A stretch of DNA of 5,697 nucleotides from Cellvibrionaceae bacterium (GCA_025800435.1 JAOXRV010000576.1:1-5697); one strand, 5' to 3'; numbered from the stretch's first letter, positions 1 to 5,661 are shown. The notes: generated by a model from the sequence alone, not told the origin. Numbers and translations are program-made.

Positions 1-301
1 AGACCCGCTCGCCCAGCCAAGACACCAAATAGAAACGCACGAAGGTGCCGATTGCAATCACCAGGGTGATGGCCGCTAAAAACAACACGCTGGTATTAAG
101 CTCGGCTATGGAGCCACTGCCAAAACCTCGGTCGATAATTAACCGAACCCCCTGGCCGATGGCAAGGCTGGCTACCGCGGTCAGCACTAGGGCGCTAAGG
201 GCTCCGAATAGAATCTTCTTGTGGGGTTTAAGAAAGGGCAGTAATTGCAATAGAATACTTAAACGCTGTTTGCCCTTTGGGGCATGCTCACTGGAGGTCA
301 T
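1..301 (-). CDS. MsbA-related ABC exporter (fused TMD-ATPase), N-terminal fragment
   Basis: This is the first 100 codons of a minus-strand gene cut by the left edge. The protein starts MTSSEHAPKGKQRLSILLQL and shows a short cytoplasmic head with the LLPFLKPHKK segment typical of type I ABC exporters. A first membrane helix (about residues 30-50), a short periplasmic stretch (VRLIIDRGFGSGS, about 52-64) and a second helix (about 70-93) ending YLVSWLGERV follow. This resembles the transmembrane domain of half-transporters of the MsbA-related family (the one I recall as TIGR02204), which dimerise in the inner membrane and export lipids or hydrophobic compounds. The ATPase half, with Walker A, signature and Walker B motifs, lies outside the window, so substrate and intactness cannot be judged. 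The ATG at 301-299 is the only canonical start in frame before an upstream stop, but I see no good Shine-Dalgarno sequence before it. Confidence 0.82.
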   Translation of the reverse strand, partial: MTSSEHAPKGKQRLSILLQLLPFLKPHKKILFGALSALVLTAVASLAIGQGVRLIIDRGFGSGSIAELNTSVLFLAAITLVIAIGTFVRFYLVSWLGERV

Positions 302-375
302 TTGGGCTGTATTACTTCGCTGAATGGTAGCTGCAGTTTAACAGCCACAGGGGTGAACCGCCCGTTTGTTTTTGT

Positions 376-382
376 AAGGGAG
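376..382 (+). promoter_or_regulatory. Shine-Dalgarno deciding the yaeQ start
   Basis: AAGGGAG lies 10 bases before the GTG at 393 but only one base before the in-frame TTG at 384. It therefore supports the GTG start and the shorter protein. The rest of the 302-392 divergent gap shows no convincing promoter pair in either direction. Confidence 0.65.
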
Positions 383-392
383 ATTGTCCAAA

Positions 393-932
393 GTGGCACT
401 AAAACCAACTATTCACAAATGCCAAATTCAACTCTCGGATATGGACCGCCATATTTACGAGCAGTACAACTTGACCCTGGCCCAGCACCCGTCGGAGACG
501 GTTGAACGTTTGTGTGCACGCCTGATGGCCTTTTGCTTTGATACCCATGAAGATCTGCAATTTGCCGGTGGCCTTTGTGTCGACGATGAGCCAGAGCTTT
601 GGCAAAAGAGCCCCAGCGGTGAAATTGAACACTGGGTCGAGGTGGGCCAGCCCGAGCTGGACCGGGTTAAAAAACTCAGCCGCCGGGCGGTGAGGATGTC
701 GGTCTATAGCTTTGGTAAACCCGCACCGACGTGGTGGCAAATTAACGGCGACAAGTTAGCAGCGCTGGATAAGGTGTCGGTTTACAATTTTGACTGGGGC
801 CAAATGCAGGCCCTGGCCCAGGCATTTTCGGACGATTCCAGCCTGTCTGTCAGTATCAGCGATCAAGTTGCCTTTATTAGCACGCACGCCGCCCAGATCG
901 AGCTGGCGCGTGCACATTGGTGTCCTTTATAG
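393..932 (+). CDS. yaeQ: YaeQ family protein
   Basis: The product is 179 residues, the usual length for YaeQ. Seen in the sequence: MALKPTIHKC at the start, DMDRHIY (16-22), LTLAQHPSET (27-36), DDEPELWQ (64-71), GEIEHWVEVGQP (76-87) and VYSFG (104-108), all family hallmarks. Known of the family: the structure is a compact variant of the PD-(D/E)xK nuclease fold, but no nuclease activity is firmly established. E. coli YaeQ was reported to compensate for loss of the RfaH elongation factor, although a direct role is unclear. The acidic cluster DDEPE and the E-V-G-Q stretch probably form the nuclease-like core, which is inference. I chose the GTG at 393 over an in-frame TTG at 384: it gives the conserved MALK start and lies 10 bases after a good AAGGGAG (376-382), whereas the TTG would be almost on top of that site. 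It is divergent from the ABC gene, and the two share a 91-base control region. Confidence 0.92.
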   Translation: MALKPTIHKCQIQLSDMDRHIYEQYNLTLAQHPSETVERLCARLMAFCFDTHEDLQFAGGLCVDDEPELWQKSPSGEIEHWVEVGQPELDRVKKLSRRAVRMSVYSFGKPAPTWWQINGDKLAALDKVSVYNFDWGQMQALAQAFSDDSSLSVSISDQVAFISTHAAQIELARAHWCPL

Positions 933-934
933 TA

Positions 935-956
935 TTCCTCTGAAGTTCCTCTGAAG
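935..956 (+). repeat. Perfect 11-bp tandem duplication
   Basis: The 11-mer TTCCTCTGAAG occurs twice in direct contact (935-945 and 946-956), three bases after the yaeQ stop codon. It is a simple short duplication, probably from replication slippage. No function is evident; it only lengthens the spacer before the thioesterase gene. Confidence 0.85.
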
Positions 957-994
957 AGAATCAACAACAATAAGCTGCTAGAAGGAAGATAATA

Positions 995-1426
995 ATGAGT
1001 AACGTTAAGGTAACTGACAAAATCGGTATCCCCATTATCGAGCATATGGGGGCCGAAATTCTTGAAGTCAGCAAGGGCCGGGTTGTGGCCAAAATGCCTA
1101 AGGAGCCCAATGCCAACCATGTCGGCACTATGTATGCGGGCTCGCTGTTTACCCTGGCTGAATTTCCAGGCGGCGTGCTGTTTCTGGATTATCTCGATGG
1201 CGCCCCCATATACCCGATTGTGGCCGAGATGAATATTCGCTACCGCCGTCCCGCCACGACCGATATCTATGTCGATATGCAGATGGCGCTGGCTGATCTC
1301 GACAAGATGAAAGCAGACACCCTGGCCAACGGCAAGGCCGAAATGACCCACCGCCAAGAATTGACCGATGAAAGTGGCGAAGTAGTGGCCATCTCTGAGG
1401 CCCGCTATGTGTGGCTAAAAGCCTAA
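995..1426 (+). CDS. Hotdog-fold thioesterase-like protein (YiiD_C / DUF4442 / PaaI-like)
   Basis: The product is a 143-residue soluble protein. Seen in the sequence: ANHVGTMYAGSLFTLAE (40-56), the loop and start of the central helix of the hotdog fold, with Glu56 where the catalytic acid of PaaI-like thioesterases often lies. MNIRYRRPATTDIYVD (79-94), a strand pair common in this superfamily, and a closing strand VVAISEARYVWLKA follow. One hotdog domain fills the whole protein, so the active form is presumably a dimer or tetramer. Hydrolysis of an acyl-CoA or similar thioester is inferred from the family; the substrate is unknown, and some DUF4442 members have no shown activity. The ATG follows GAAGGAAG (981-988) at a good distance. 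It lies 62 bases after yaeQ with no clear terminator between, so the two may be cotranscribed. Confidence 0.8.
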   Translation: MSNVKVTDKIGIPIIEHMGAEILEVSKGRVVAKMPKEPNANHVGTMYAGSLFTLAEFPGGVLFLDYLDGAPIYPIVAEMNIRYRRPATTDIYVDMQMALADLDKMKADTLANGKAEMTHRQELTDESGEVVAISEARYVWLKA

Positions 1427-1591
1427 GCTATTAAGGTGGCTTCGAGCCCGAGTCTTGAGGTAGGTGATTTTTAATACAGTTACCCGAGCATGACATTACT
1501 CGGTCAAATCGCTACTATCTCGTTTACGGCTAATGGGCCTTAAACCGTCTTATTGCCATTAAGTGACCCCAGTTAATAAGAAGAGAAAACT

Positions 1592-3010
1592 ATGACAGCA
1601 GCCAGAGAGCATTTTGGGTCCCGGATTGGGTTTATTCTAGCCGCCGCGGGCTCTGCCGTGGGCATCGGTAATCTGGTGGGCTTCCCGGTTGGGGCCGCCA
1701 AAAACGGGGGCGGTGCTTTTCTGTTTATCTATGCCATCTTTGTGGCCCTGATCTGCCTGCCGGTAATGATGGCCGAGCTGGCCATTGGCCGTCGCTTTCA
1801 AAAAGACCCGCTGGGCGCCTACAGCAGTGAGGTGGGTGGCGGTGGCTGGCGAATTGCCGGCTGGTTGGCGGTGATCACGCCGTTTATGATCGCGGTGTTT
1901 TACTCGGTGATAACCGTGTGGATCCTCGGCTATTTAATCCACGTATTGATGGGCAACCTCGATCAGTTGGCCAGCCCAGAGTACTTTGGCCAATTTATTA
2001 ATACCAATGAGGTGTTTTTGCACTTATTAGTGGTATTTGGGCTGGTGTATTTTATTTTGGTTAGCGGTGTTAAAGACGGTATCGAGAAGGGCGCTAAAAT
2101 ATTGATGCCCGGCCTGTTTGTGATGCTGATCGGCTTGGTGGTTTTCGTGCTGATGCAAGACGGTGCCGTGGCAGGGGCTCGCTATTATCTGGTTCCGGAC
2201 TTTGCCAAGATCGACGCCAAAGTTGTTAACGGCGCCTTGTCCCAGGCTTTTTTCTCTCTGTCCTTGGGCATGGGTATTATGATTACCTATGGCTCTTATA
2301 TGGAGCGCACTGAAAACTTGGGTGGCTCGGCCAAGTTTGTGGCACTGACCGATACCCTGGTGGCCTTTTCGGCGGGTTTAATGATTTTACCGGCAATTTT
2401 TTCTTTTAACCCCTCTATTGATACCGCTGAGTTAAGCGAGTCTTCGGTTAGTTTGATATTCAGCTTTTTGCCCAAGATCTTTTTGGCTATGCAGGCGTCT
2501 ATCGGTTATCTGGGTGCAAGTATTGTGGCGGCGCTGTTCTTTACCCTGGTATTTTTTGCCGCCTTAACCTCGCTGGTATCCATTACCGAAGTGCCCACCG
2601 CCAGCTTGGTTGATGAAAAGGGCTATTCCCGCCGCAAGGCCCTGCTGATACTGGGCGCCTCGATGATTATTATCGTTATCGCCTGCACCGTGAGCTTTGG
2701 CCGGGTAGAGTTTTTAAGCAATTTTATGGCTTATGCCGGCGCCAATAAATCCCTGTTTGATGTGATCTACGATATTTTCTACGACACCATCTTGCCCTTA
2801 AATGGCTTGCTGGCGTGTTTGTTTGTGATCTATCGCTGGAAAAAGCACAACTTCGATGCAGAATTGGAGCAGGGCGATGAAAGCTACCGGGGCTCTTTCT
2901 CGGAGAAATACGTAAACTTCTCCCTATCGACATTTATTCCGCTGGTATTGGCGATTATCTTTATTAATACCGTGGCGACTAAGTATTTTGGGTTCAGCTT
3001 TTTTGGTTAG
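1592..3010 (+). CDS. NSS/SNF family sodium-dependent transporter
   Basis: The 472-residue inner-membrane protein belongs to the neurotransmitter:sodium symporter family (LeuT fold), which uses the Na+ gradient to take up amino acids or related compounds. The substrate cannot be read here. Helix 1 contains GFILAAAGSAVGIGN (13-27) then FPVGAAKNGGGAFLF, the family signature; numbering runs level with LeuT, and Asn27 matches the Na1 ligand. Helix 6 has the unwound FSLSLGMGIMITYGSYM stretch, and helix 8 has FFAALTS, matching the LeuT Ala/Thr/Ser Na2 ligands. I count about eleven membrane helices, as in the shorter bacterial members, the last near the C-terminus (FIPLVLAIIFINTVATKYFG). Odd: position 30, the extracellular-gate arginine in LeuT, is glycine here. 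The ATG follows a weak purine-rich AAGAAGAGA (1578-1586). The 165-base gap upstream (1427-1591) shows only weak dyads and no confident promoter. Confidence 0.93.
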   Translation: MTAAREHFGSRIGFILAAAGSAVGIGNLVGFPVGAAKNGGGAFLFIYAIFVALICLPVMMAELAIGRRFQKDPLGAYSSEVGGGGWRIAGWLAVITPFMIAVFYSVITVWILGYLIHVLMGNLDQLASPEYFGQFINTNEVFLHLLVVFGLVYFILVSGVKDGIEKGAKILMPGLFVMLIGLVVFVLMQDGAVAGARYYLVPDFAKIDAKVVNGALSQAFFSLSLGMGIMITYGSYMERTENLGGSAKFVALTDTLVAFSAGLMILPAIFSFNPSIDTAELSESSVSLIFSFLPKIFLAMQASIGYLGASIVAALFFTLVFFAALTSLVSITEVPTASLVDEKGYSRRKALLILGASMIIIVIACTVSFGRVEFLSNFMAYAGANKSLFDVIYDIFYDTILPLNGLLACLFVIYRWKKHNFDAELEQGDESYRGSFSEKYVNFSLSTFIPLVLAIIFINTVATKYFGFSFFG

Positions 3011-3043
3011 GGCAGCTCTGAATAGGCGCGATGTAAGCGTGAG

Positions 3044-3139
3044 GGGTGGGGGGTGCTTTCGCAGTGACTAGGCTTCTGGATGAAACGGGGGCAGCCACAC
3101 GGATGTGGCGCTTTGGAACGGAGAAAGTGCCCCCCACCC
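3044..3139 (+). repeat. Long inverted repeat enclosing a second hairpin, downstream of the NSS gene
   Basis: Two 17-base arms, GGGTGGGGGGTGCTTTC (3044-3060) and GAAAGTGCCCCCCACCC (3123-3139), are complementary at 15 of 17 positions. The two remaining positions (3054 with 3129, 3055 with 3128) would be U-G and G-U wobbles in a plus-strand transcript, so the RNA stem would be unbroken. The 62-base loop holds a perfect 6-bp hairpin at 3094-3109. The element lies between the convergent transporter and suhB genes. It has no T-run after the right arm, so it is not a textbook intrinsic terminator. It may act as a transcription end or mRNA 3'-end shield, or be a copy of a dispersed REP/MITE-like repeat; the sequence alone cannot decide. 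Confidence 0.7.
3094..3109 (+). repeat. Perfect 6-bp hairpin with CGGA loop
   Basis: GCCACA (3094-3099) and TGTGGC (3104-3109) form a perfect stem around the tetraloop CGGA, nested in the loop of the larger inverted repeat. The following bases GCTTTGG contain only three T, so terminator activity is possible but weak. Confidence 0.6.
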
Positions 3140-3210
3140 ATCAAGCTGGGTTCTGTTGCCTTAGGCGGGGGCATAGTAAGGTCATGGCTAATCGGTAACG
3201 AAGCCAAAAA

Positions 3211-4011
3211 CTACACGTTACCCATCTGCTTACCAACAATCTGCAACAAAGGCTTAAACACCTTGGGTGTGGCGCAGAGGATATTGCCGCTGTCTAAAAA
3301 GTCATTGCCGCCTTTAAAGTCCGAGATTAAGCCGCCGGCTTCTTTGACCAGCAGCACACCAGCGGCTATATCCCACTCCTGTAGATTCATCTCCCAAAAG
3401 CCGTCAAAACGGCCGGCCGCCACATAGGCCAGGTCGAGAGAGGCGGCGCCGGGGCGGCGGATGCCCGCCGTCTGGCCGGCAATTTCTTGCAGGGCCGCCA
3501 GGTAGGGGGTGATATGCTCGTAGGCGTAGCCATTAAAGGGAATGCCGGTGCCGATCAGCGCCCCGGCCATGCCCTTGCGTGGGGAAACCCGGATGCGGCG
3601 GCCGTTAAGGGCGGCGCCCCGGCCGCGGCTGGCGGTAAACTCTTCGCGGGTCATGGGGTTTAACACCACCGCATGCTCGATCTGGCCCTTGTATTTACAA
3701 GCGATCGAAATGGCAAAATGGGGGATGCCGTGGATAAAGTTAGTGGTGCCATCGAGGGGATCGATAATCCACTCGTAGTCCTTGTCGGCGCCTTCCTGGT
3801 AACCGCCTTCCTCACCGCGAATACAGTGTTCGGGGTAGGCTTTGCGCAGGTGGTAGATAATCTCTTTTTCCGAAGCCCGATCAATCTCGGTTACGAAGTC
3901 ATTGCGGCCTTTCTCTTCAAAGGCCAATACATCAACGCGCTCTAGCGCGCGCTCAATAAGCTCGCCAGCCTTGCGCGCCGCGCGCAGGGCAATAGTCAAC
4001 ATGGGTTCCAT
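3211..4011 (-). CDS. suhB: Inositol-1-monophosphatase family protein SuhB
   Basis: The 266-residue protein is the length of E. coli SuhB (267). The Mg2+-dependent, Li+-sensitive phosphatase signature is complete: GEEGG with Glu67, WIIDPLDGTTNFIHGIPHF with Asp84 and Asp87, and the C-terminal EWDIAAGVLLVKEAGG with Asp214 as the third metal acid. These support hydrolysis of inositol-1-phosphate and similar sugar phosphates in the cytoplasm. Known of E. coli SuhB: it also joins the NusA/B/E/G antitermination complex that acts on rRNA operons, a role independent of catalysis. Whether that holds here is inference, but the boxA-like element in its leader points the same way. The ATG at 4011 is preceded by AAAGGTG (4022-4016). 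It is divergent from trmJ, as in E. coli. Confidence 0.96.
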   Translation of the reverse strand: MEPMLTIALRAARKAGELIERALERVDVLAFEEKGRNDFVTEIDRASEKEIIYHLRKAYPEHCIRGEEGGYQEGADKDYEWIIDPLDGTTNFIHGIPHFAISIACKYKGQIEHAVVLNPMTREEFTASRGRGAALNGRRIRVSPRKGMAGALIGTGIPFNGYAYEHITPYLAALQEIAGQTAGIRRPGAASLDLAYVAAGRFDGFWEMNLQEWDIAAGVLLVKEAGGLISDFKGGNDFLDSGNILCATPKVFKPLLQIVGKQMGNV

Positions 4012-4037
4012 GGGGCACCTTTAGCAAATGCGGTGAT

Positions 4038-4048
4038 TTTGAAAGAAC
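4038..4048 (-). promoter_or_regulatory. boxA-like element in the suhB leader
   Basis: Read on the minus strand, 4048 to 4038 is GTTCTTTCAAA, which matches the rRNA-type boxA pattern GYTCTTTAANA at 10 of 11 positions (C instead of A at the eighth). It lies 15 bases upstream of the suhB Shine-Dalgarno sequence. boxA is the RNA site of NusB/NusE (S10) and, in E. coli, a boxA in the suhB 5' UTR lets the Nus/SuhB complex repress suhB. The match is visible; the function here is inferred. Confidence 0.5.
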
Positions 4049-4050
4049 AG

Positions 4051-4071
4051 CTTCTGCGGCGGGCGCAGAAG
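4051..4071 (-). promoter_or_regulatory. Perfect 8-bp hairpin at the start of the suhB leader
   Basis: CTTCTGCG (4051-4058) and CGCAGAAG (4064-4071) pair perfectly around a 5-base loop (GCGGG on the plus strand). If suhB transcription begins near 4074, as its TATAAT suggests, this hairpin forms the very 5' end of the suhB mRNA and is followed at once by the boxA-like site. It could protect the 5' end or position antitermination factors. The plus-strand reading is less likely to matter because it lies well upstream of trmJ. Confidence 0.6.
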
Positions 4072-4081
4072 AATGGCGCGG

Positions 4082-4087
4082 ATTATA
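4082..4087 (-). promoter_or_regulatory. Probable suhB -10 box
   Basis: The minus strand reads a perfect TATAAT from 4087 to 4082. The predicted start near 4074 would give a leader of roughly 63 bases. I do not see a good TTGACA-like -35 at 16-18 bp (the bases there read TATACT), so the promoter may be weak or activator-dependent. No comparable promoter is obvious for trmJ in this shared gap. Confidence 0.5.
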
Positions 4088-4165
4088 GGCCAAAGCACGG
4101 CTAGAGTATACGCCCAAGTTCCGGTAGACTTGCCGCCTTTTCAGACCCGCCCACAAGGAGCGCCA

Positions 4166-4969
4166 ATGGCCGACAGCTTACAGCCCCAAAGCCGCGAACG
4201 TATGCAAAAGGTTCGCATCGTACTGGTGAATACCTCGCACCCAGGCAATATTGGTGGTGTGGCTCGGGCCATGAAAAATATGGGCATGAGCAGTCTCTAT
4301 CTGGTCGAACCCAAAGAATACCCGGCCGATAAGGCTGTGTGGCGGGCCTCTAATGCGGTCGATGTGCTCGATGGCGCGATTGTGGTCAATAGCCTGGATG
4401 AAGCCATTGCCGATTGTGGTCTGGTGGTGGGTACCAGTGCTCGGGATAGGCGCATCCCCTGGCCCATGTTAACCCCGCGTCAATGTGGTGAGCGGGCCTG
4501 GGGCGAGGCCGAAAGTCACGATGTGGCGTTGGTATTTGGTCGGGAAGATCGTGGCCTGACCAATGAAGAGCTGCAAAAGTGCCACTACCATGTCCATATT
4601 CCCAGCAATCCCGACTACAGCTCCCTTAATCTGGGCGCCGCTGTTCAGGTCTTGGCCTATGAGATGCGCCTGGCCGCACTTGAAGCAGAGCAGGGTGGTG
4701 CAGCGCTTCAGTACAACGATTGGGACCAGCCCCCGGTCAAGGCTGAGGCCTTAGAGCATTACTTTAACCACCTACAGCAAACCCTTGAAAAGGTTGGCTT
4801 TTTAGAGCCAGATAATCCGCGACAAACCATGACTCGCCTGCGTCGTTTATACAGTCGGGTAAGAATGGATGAGATGGAGATGAATATTTTGCGGGGGGTG
4901 CTAACGGCCATGCAAAACTACATTTATTACACCGATAAAAAGCTGGAAGGCGGCGACAGTAAAGAATAG
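4166..4969 (+). CDS. trmJ: tRNA (cytidine/uridine-2'-O-)-methyltransferase TrmJ
   Basis: The 267-residue SPOUT-class enzyme methylates the 2'-OH of nucleotide 32 (Cm32/Um32) in the tRNA anticodon loop using S-adenosylmethionine, normally as a dimer. The knot motifs are clear: VRIVLVNTSHPGNIGGVARAM (16-36) with conserved Asn22 and Arg34, VFGREDRGLTNEEL (123-136), and NPDYSSLNLGAAVQV (148-162). The C-terminal part (about 190-255), with RLRRLYSRVRMDEMEMNILRG near its end, corresponds to the extra helical tail of TrmJ involved in tRNA binding. I chose the ATG at 4166, five bases after AAGGAG (4155-4160). A reading frame open back to 4073 and a second Met at 4202 (closer to the 246-residue E. coli length) are less supported. 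It lies next to iscR, as in E. coli, but a 154-base gap with its own promoter separates them. Confidence 0.96.
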   Translation: MADSLQPQSRERMQKVRIVLVNTSHPGNIGGVARAMKNMGMSSLYLVEPKEYPADKAVWRASNAVDVLDGAIVVNSLDEAIADCGLVVGTSARDRRIPWPMLTPRQCGERAWGEAESHDVALVFGREDRGLTNEELQKCHYHVHIPSNPDYSSLNLGAAVQVLAYEMRLAALEAEQGGAALQYNDWDQPPVKAEALEHYFNHLQQTLEKVGFLEPDNPRQTMTRLRRLYSRVRMDEMEMNILRGVLTAMQNYIYYTDKKLEGGDSKE

Positions 4970-4986
4970 TTTGGGCCAGCTTGTCT

Positions 4987-5011
4987 AATCCTGAGTGGAA
5001 TGCTAGGGTAT
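4987..5011 (+). promoter_or_regulatory. Possible third IscR type-1-like operator (most upstream)
   Basis: This 25-mer matches 18 of 25 positions of the E. coli type-1 consensus as I recall it (ATASYYGACT, RWWWY, AGTCRRSTAT). It keeps the core CCTGAGT on the left and GGGTAT on the right. By itself it would be weak evidence; its value is that it ends exactly where the next operator begins, in the same 25-bp register. Confidence 0.4.
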
Positions 5012-5036
5012 ATACCTGAGTCATTTACTTGGTTAT
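5012..5036 (+). promoter_or_regulatory. IscR type-1-like operator
   Basis: The 25-mer begins ATACCTGAGT and ends TTGGTTAT, and matches the type-1 consensus at 20 of 25 positions, the best of the three. Type-1 sites are bound by [2Fe-2S]-IscR in E. coli and mediate autorepression when Fe-S clusters are plentiful. Confidence 0.65.
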
Positions 5037-5061
5037 ATACTTGACTCATTTGATTGGTTTT
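5037..5061 (+). promoter_or_regulatory. IscR type-1-like operator overlapping the iscR -35
   Basis: Its left half ATACTTGACT is a full match to the type-1 half site; the right half is degenerate, giving 19 of 25 overall. It directly abuts the site at 5012-5036. The promoter -35 hexamer TTGACT is embedded in it, so bound IscR would block RNA polymerase. Confidence 0.65.
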
Positions 5062-5068
5062 TTATAAT
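5041..5068 (+). promoter_or_regulatory. Sigma-70 promoter of the iscR operon
   Basis: TTGACT (5041-5046) and a perfect TATAAT (5063-5068) are separated by 16 bp, a strong sigma-70 promoter. The start would be near 5075, leaving a leader of about 50 bases. A second perfect TATAAT at 5086-5091 has no -35 at the right spacing, so it is either incidental or a weak secondary start. Confidence 0.8.
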
Positions 5069-5123
5069 GCGCGCCGCGTTGTAGGTATAATGCCCAGCGT
5101 GCCACTAGCCTGGTAAACTCAAA

Positions 5124-5621
5124 ATGAGACTAACTACAAAAGGCCGCTATGCGGTCACCGCGATGTTAGACCTTGCTCTAAACGCGGATAATGGCCCAAT
5201 TAGCCTAGCCGGAATCTCTAAGCGACAGGAAATATCCCTGTCTTATTTAGAGCAGCTATTTTCCAAGCTGCGCCAGAACGAGCTGGTCAGCAGTGTGCGC
5301 GGCCCCGGTGGTGGTTACCGCCTCAGTCGCGCTGCCGATGAGATCTTTGTCGCCGAAATTGTCGATGCGGTAAACGAGTCCATCGATGCCACCAGTTGCG
5401 GTGGCGAGGGCAGCTGCCACAAGGGCGATATCTGTCTTACCCACCATTTATGGTGTGATTTAAGTAAGCAGATCCACGAGTTTTTAAGTGGCATTAGTCT
5501 CGCCAGTTTGGTGGCGCGCAAAGATATTCAAGCAGTATCCGAGCGTCTCAATAGCGAGCAGACCGAAGCGCCCTTGGCGGGCCAACAACAAGAGCGTATC
5601 AGCGCCTCAAGCCTGGCCTAG
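5124..5621 (+). CDS. iscR: Fe-S cluster assembly transcription factor IscR
   Basis: This 165-residue Rrf2-family regulator controls Fe-S cluster biogenesis according to cluster status. The N-terminal winged helix starts MRLTTKGRYAVTAMLDLAL. It has the recognition helix SLSYLEQLFSKLR (38-50) with Glu43, the residue that in E. coli discriminates between type-1 and type-2 sites, and the wing RGPGGGYRLSR (59-69). The cluster ligands are all present and in E. coli numbering: Cys92, Cys98, Cys104 and His107, so it should bind [2Fe-2S]. The C-terminal tail after about residue 145 is rich in Gln, Glu and Ser and is probably disordered. The ribosome binding site is weak (TGGTAAAC before the ATG). It heads the isc operon, with iscS 57 bases downstream, and is presumably autorepressed through the tandem operators upstream. 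Confidence 0.97.
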   Translation: MRLTTKGRYAVTAMLDLALNADNGPISLAGISKRQEISLSYLEQLFSKLRQNELVSSVRGPGGGYRLSRAADEIFVAEIVDAVNESIDATSCGGEGSCHKGDICLTHHLWCDLSKQIHEFLSGISLASLVARKDIQAVSERLNSEQTEAPLAGQQQERISASSLA

Positions 5622-5641
5622 CCGGCACTATTTATTACCGT

Positions 5642-5661
5642 GACCCCGTTTGCCCGGGGTC
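5642..5661 (+). promoter_or_regulatory. GC-rich hairpin in the iscR-iscS gap
   Basis: GACCCCG (5642-5648) and CGGGGTC (5655-5661) form a perfect 7-bp stem around a 6-base loop. It is followed by TGATTAAGG, not a T-run, so it is unlikely to be an intrinsic terminator. In E. coli a structured iscR-iscS spacer protects the iscR part of the mRNA when the sRNA RyhB triggers decay of the downstream part; a similar role here is inference. Confidence 0.6.

Noticed and set aside
45..323. 92-codon plus-strand open frame at the left edge
   Set aside because: It is antisense to the ABC exporter fragment, whose helices and family motifs are clear; no ribosome site or similarity supports it.
863..1357. 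164-codon open frame on the minus strand
   Set aside because: It lies opposite the well-supported thioesterase-like gene and the end of yaeQ, and its translation shows no recognisable motif.
1438..1472. Intrinsic terminator after the thioesterase gene
   Set aside because: GGCT-TCG-AGCC is only a 4-bp stem, and the run of five T lies about 20 bases further on, too far for a functional terminator.
1484..1503. Weak dyad CCGAG/CTCGG before the transporter as a terminator or operator
   Set aside because: It has only five pairs with a 10-base loop and no T-run, so it is within what chance would give.
3007..3207. Open frame on the minus strand (66 codons) in the gap after the transporter
   Set aside because: It covers the G/C-rich inverted repeat, has a composition rich in Pro, His, Ser and Cys, overlaps the transporter's stop codon, and resembles no family I know. 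The open frame is a by-product of the repeat.
3673..3945. Plus-strand open frames opposite suhB
   Set aside because: They mirror the conserved suhB coding sequence, and their hydrophobic look comes from the antisense of the DPLDGTTN region.
4073..4165. N-terminal extension of trmJ by 31 codons
   Set aside because: The frame is open, but the segment overlaps the suhB promoter region, has no ribosome site, and would exceed the TrmJ family length; AAGGAG points to the ATG at 4166.
5086..5091. Second iscR promoter at the other TATAAT
   Set aside because: The hexamer is perfect, but there is no -35 at 16-18 bp and no TGn extended -10, so I do not call it as a separate promoter.
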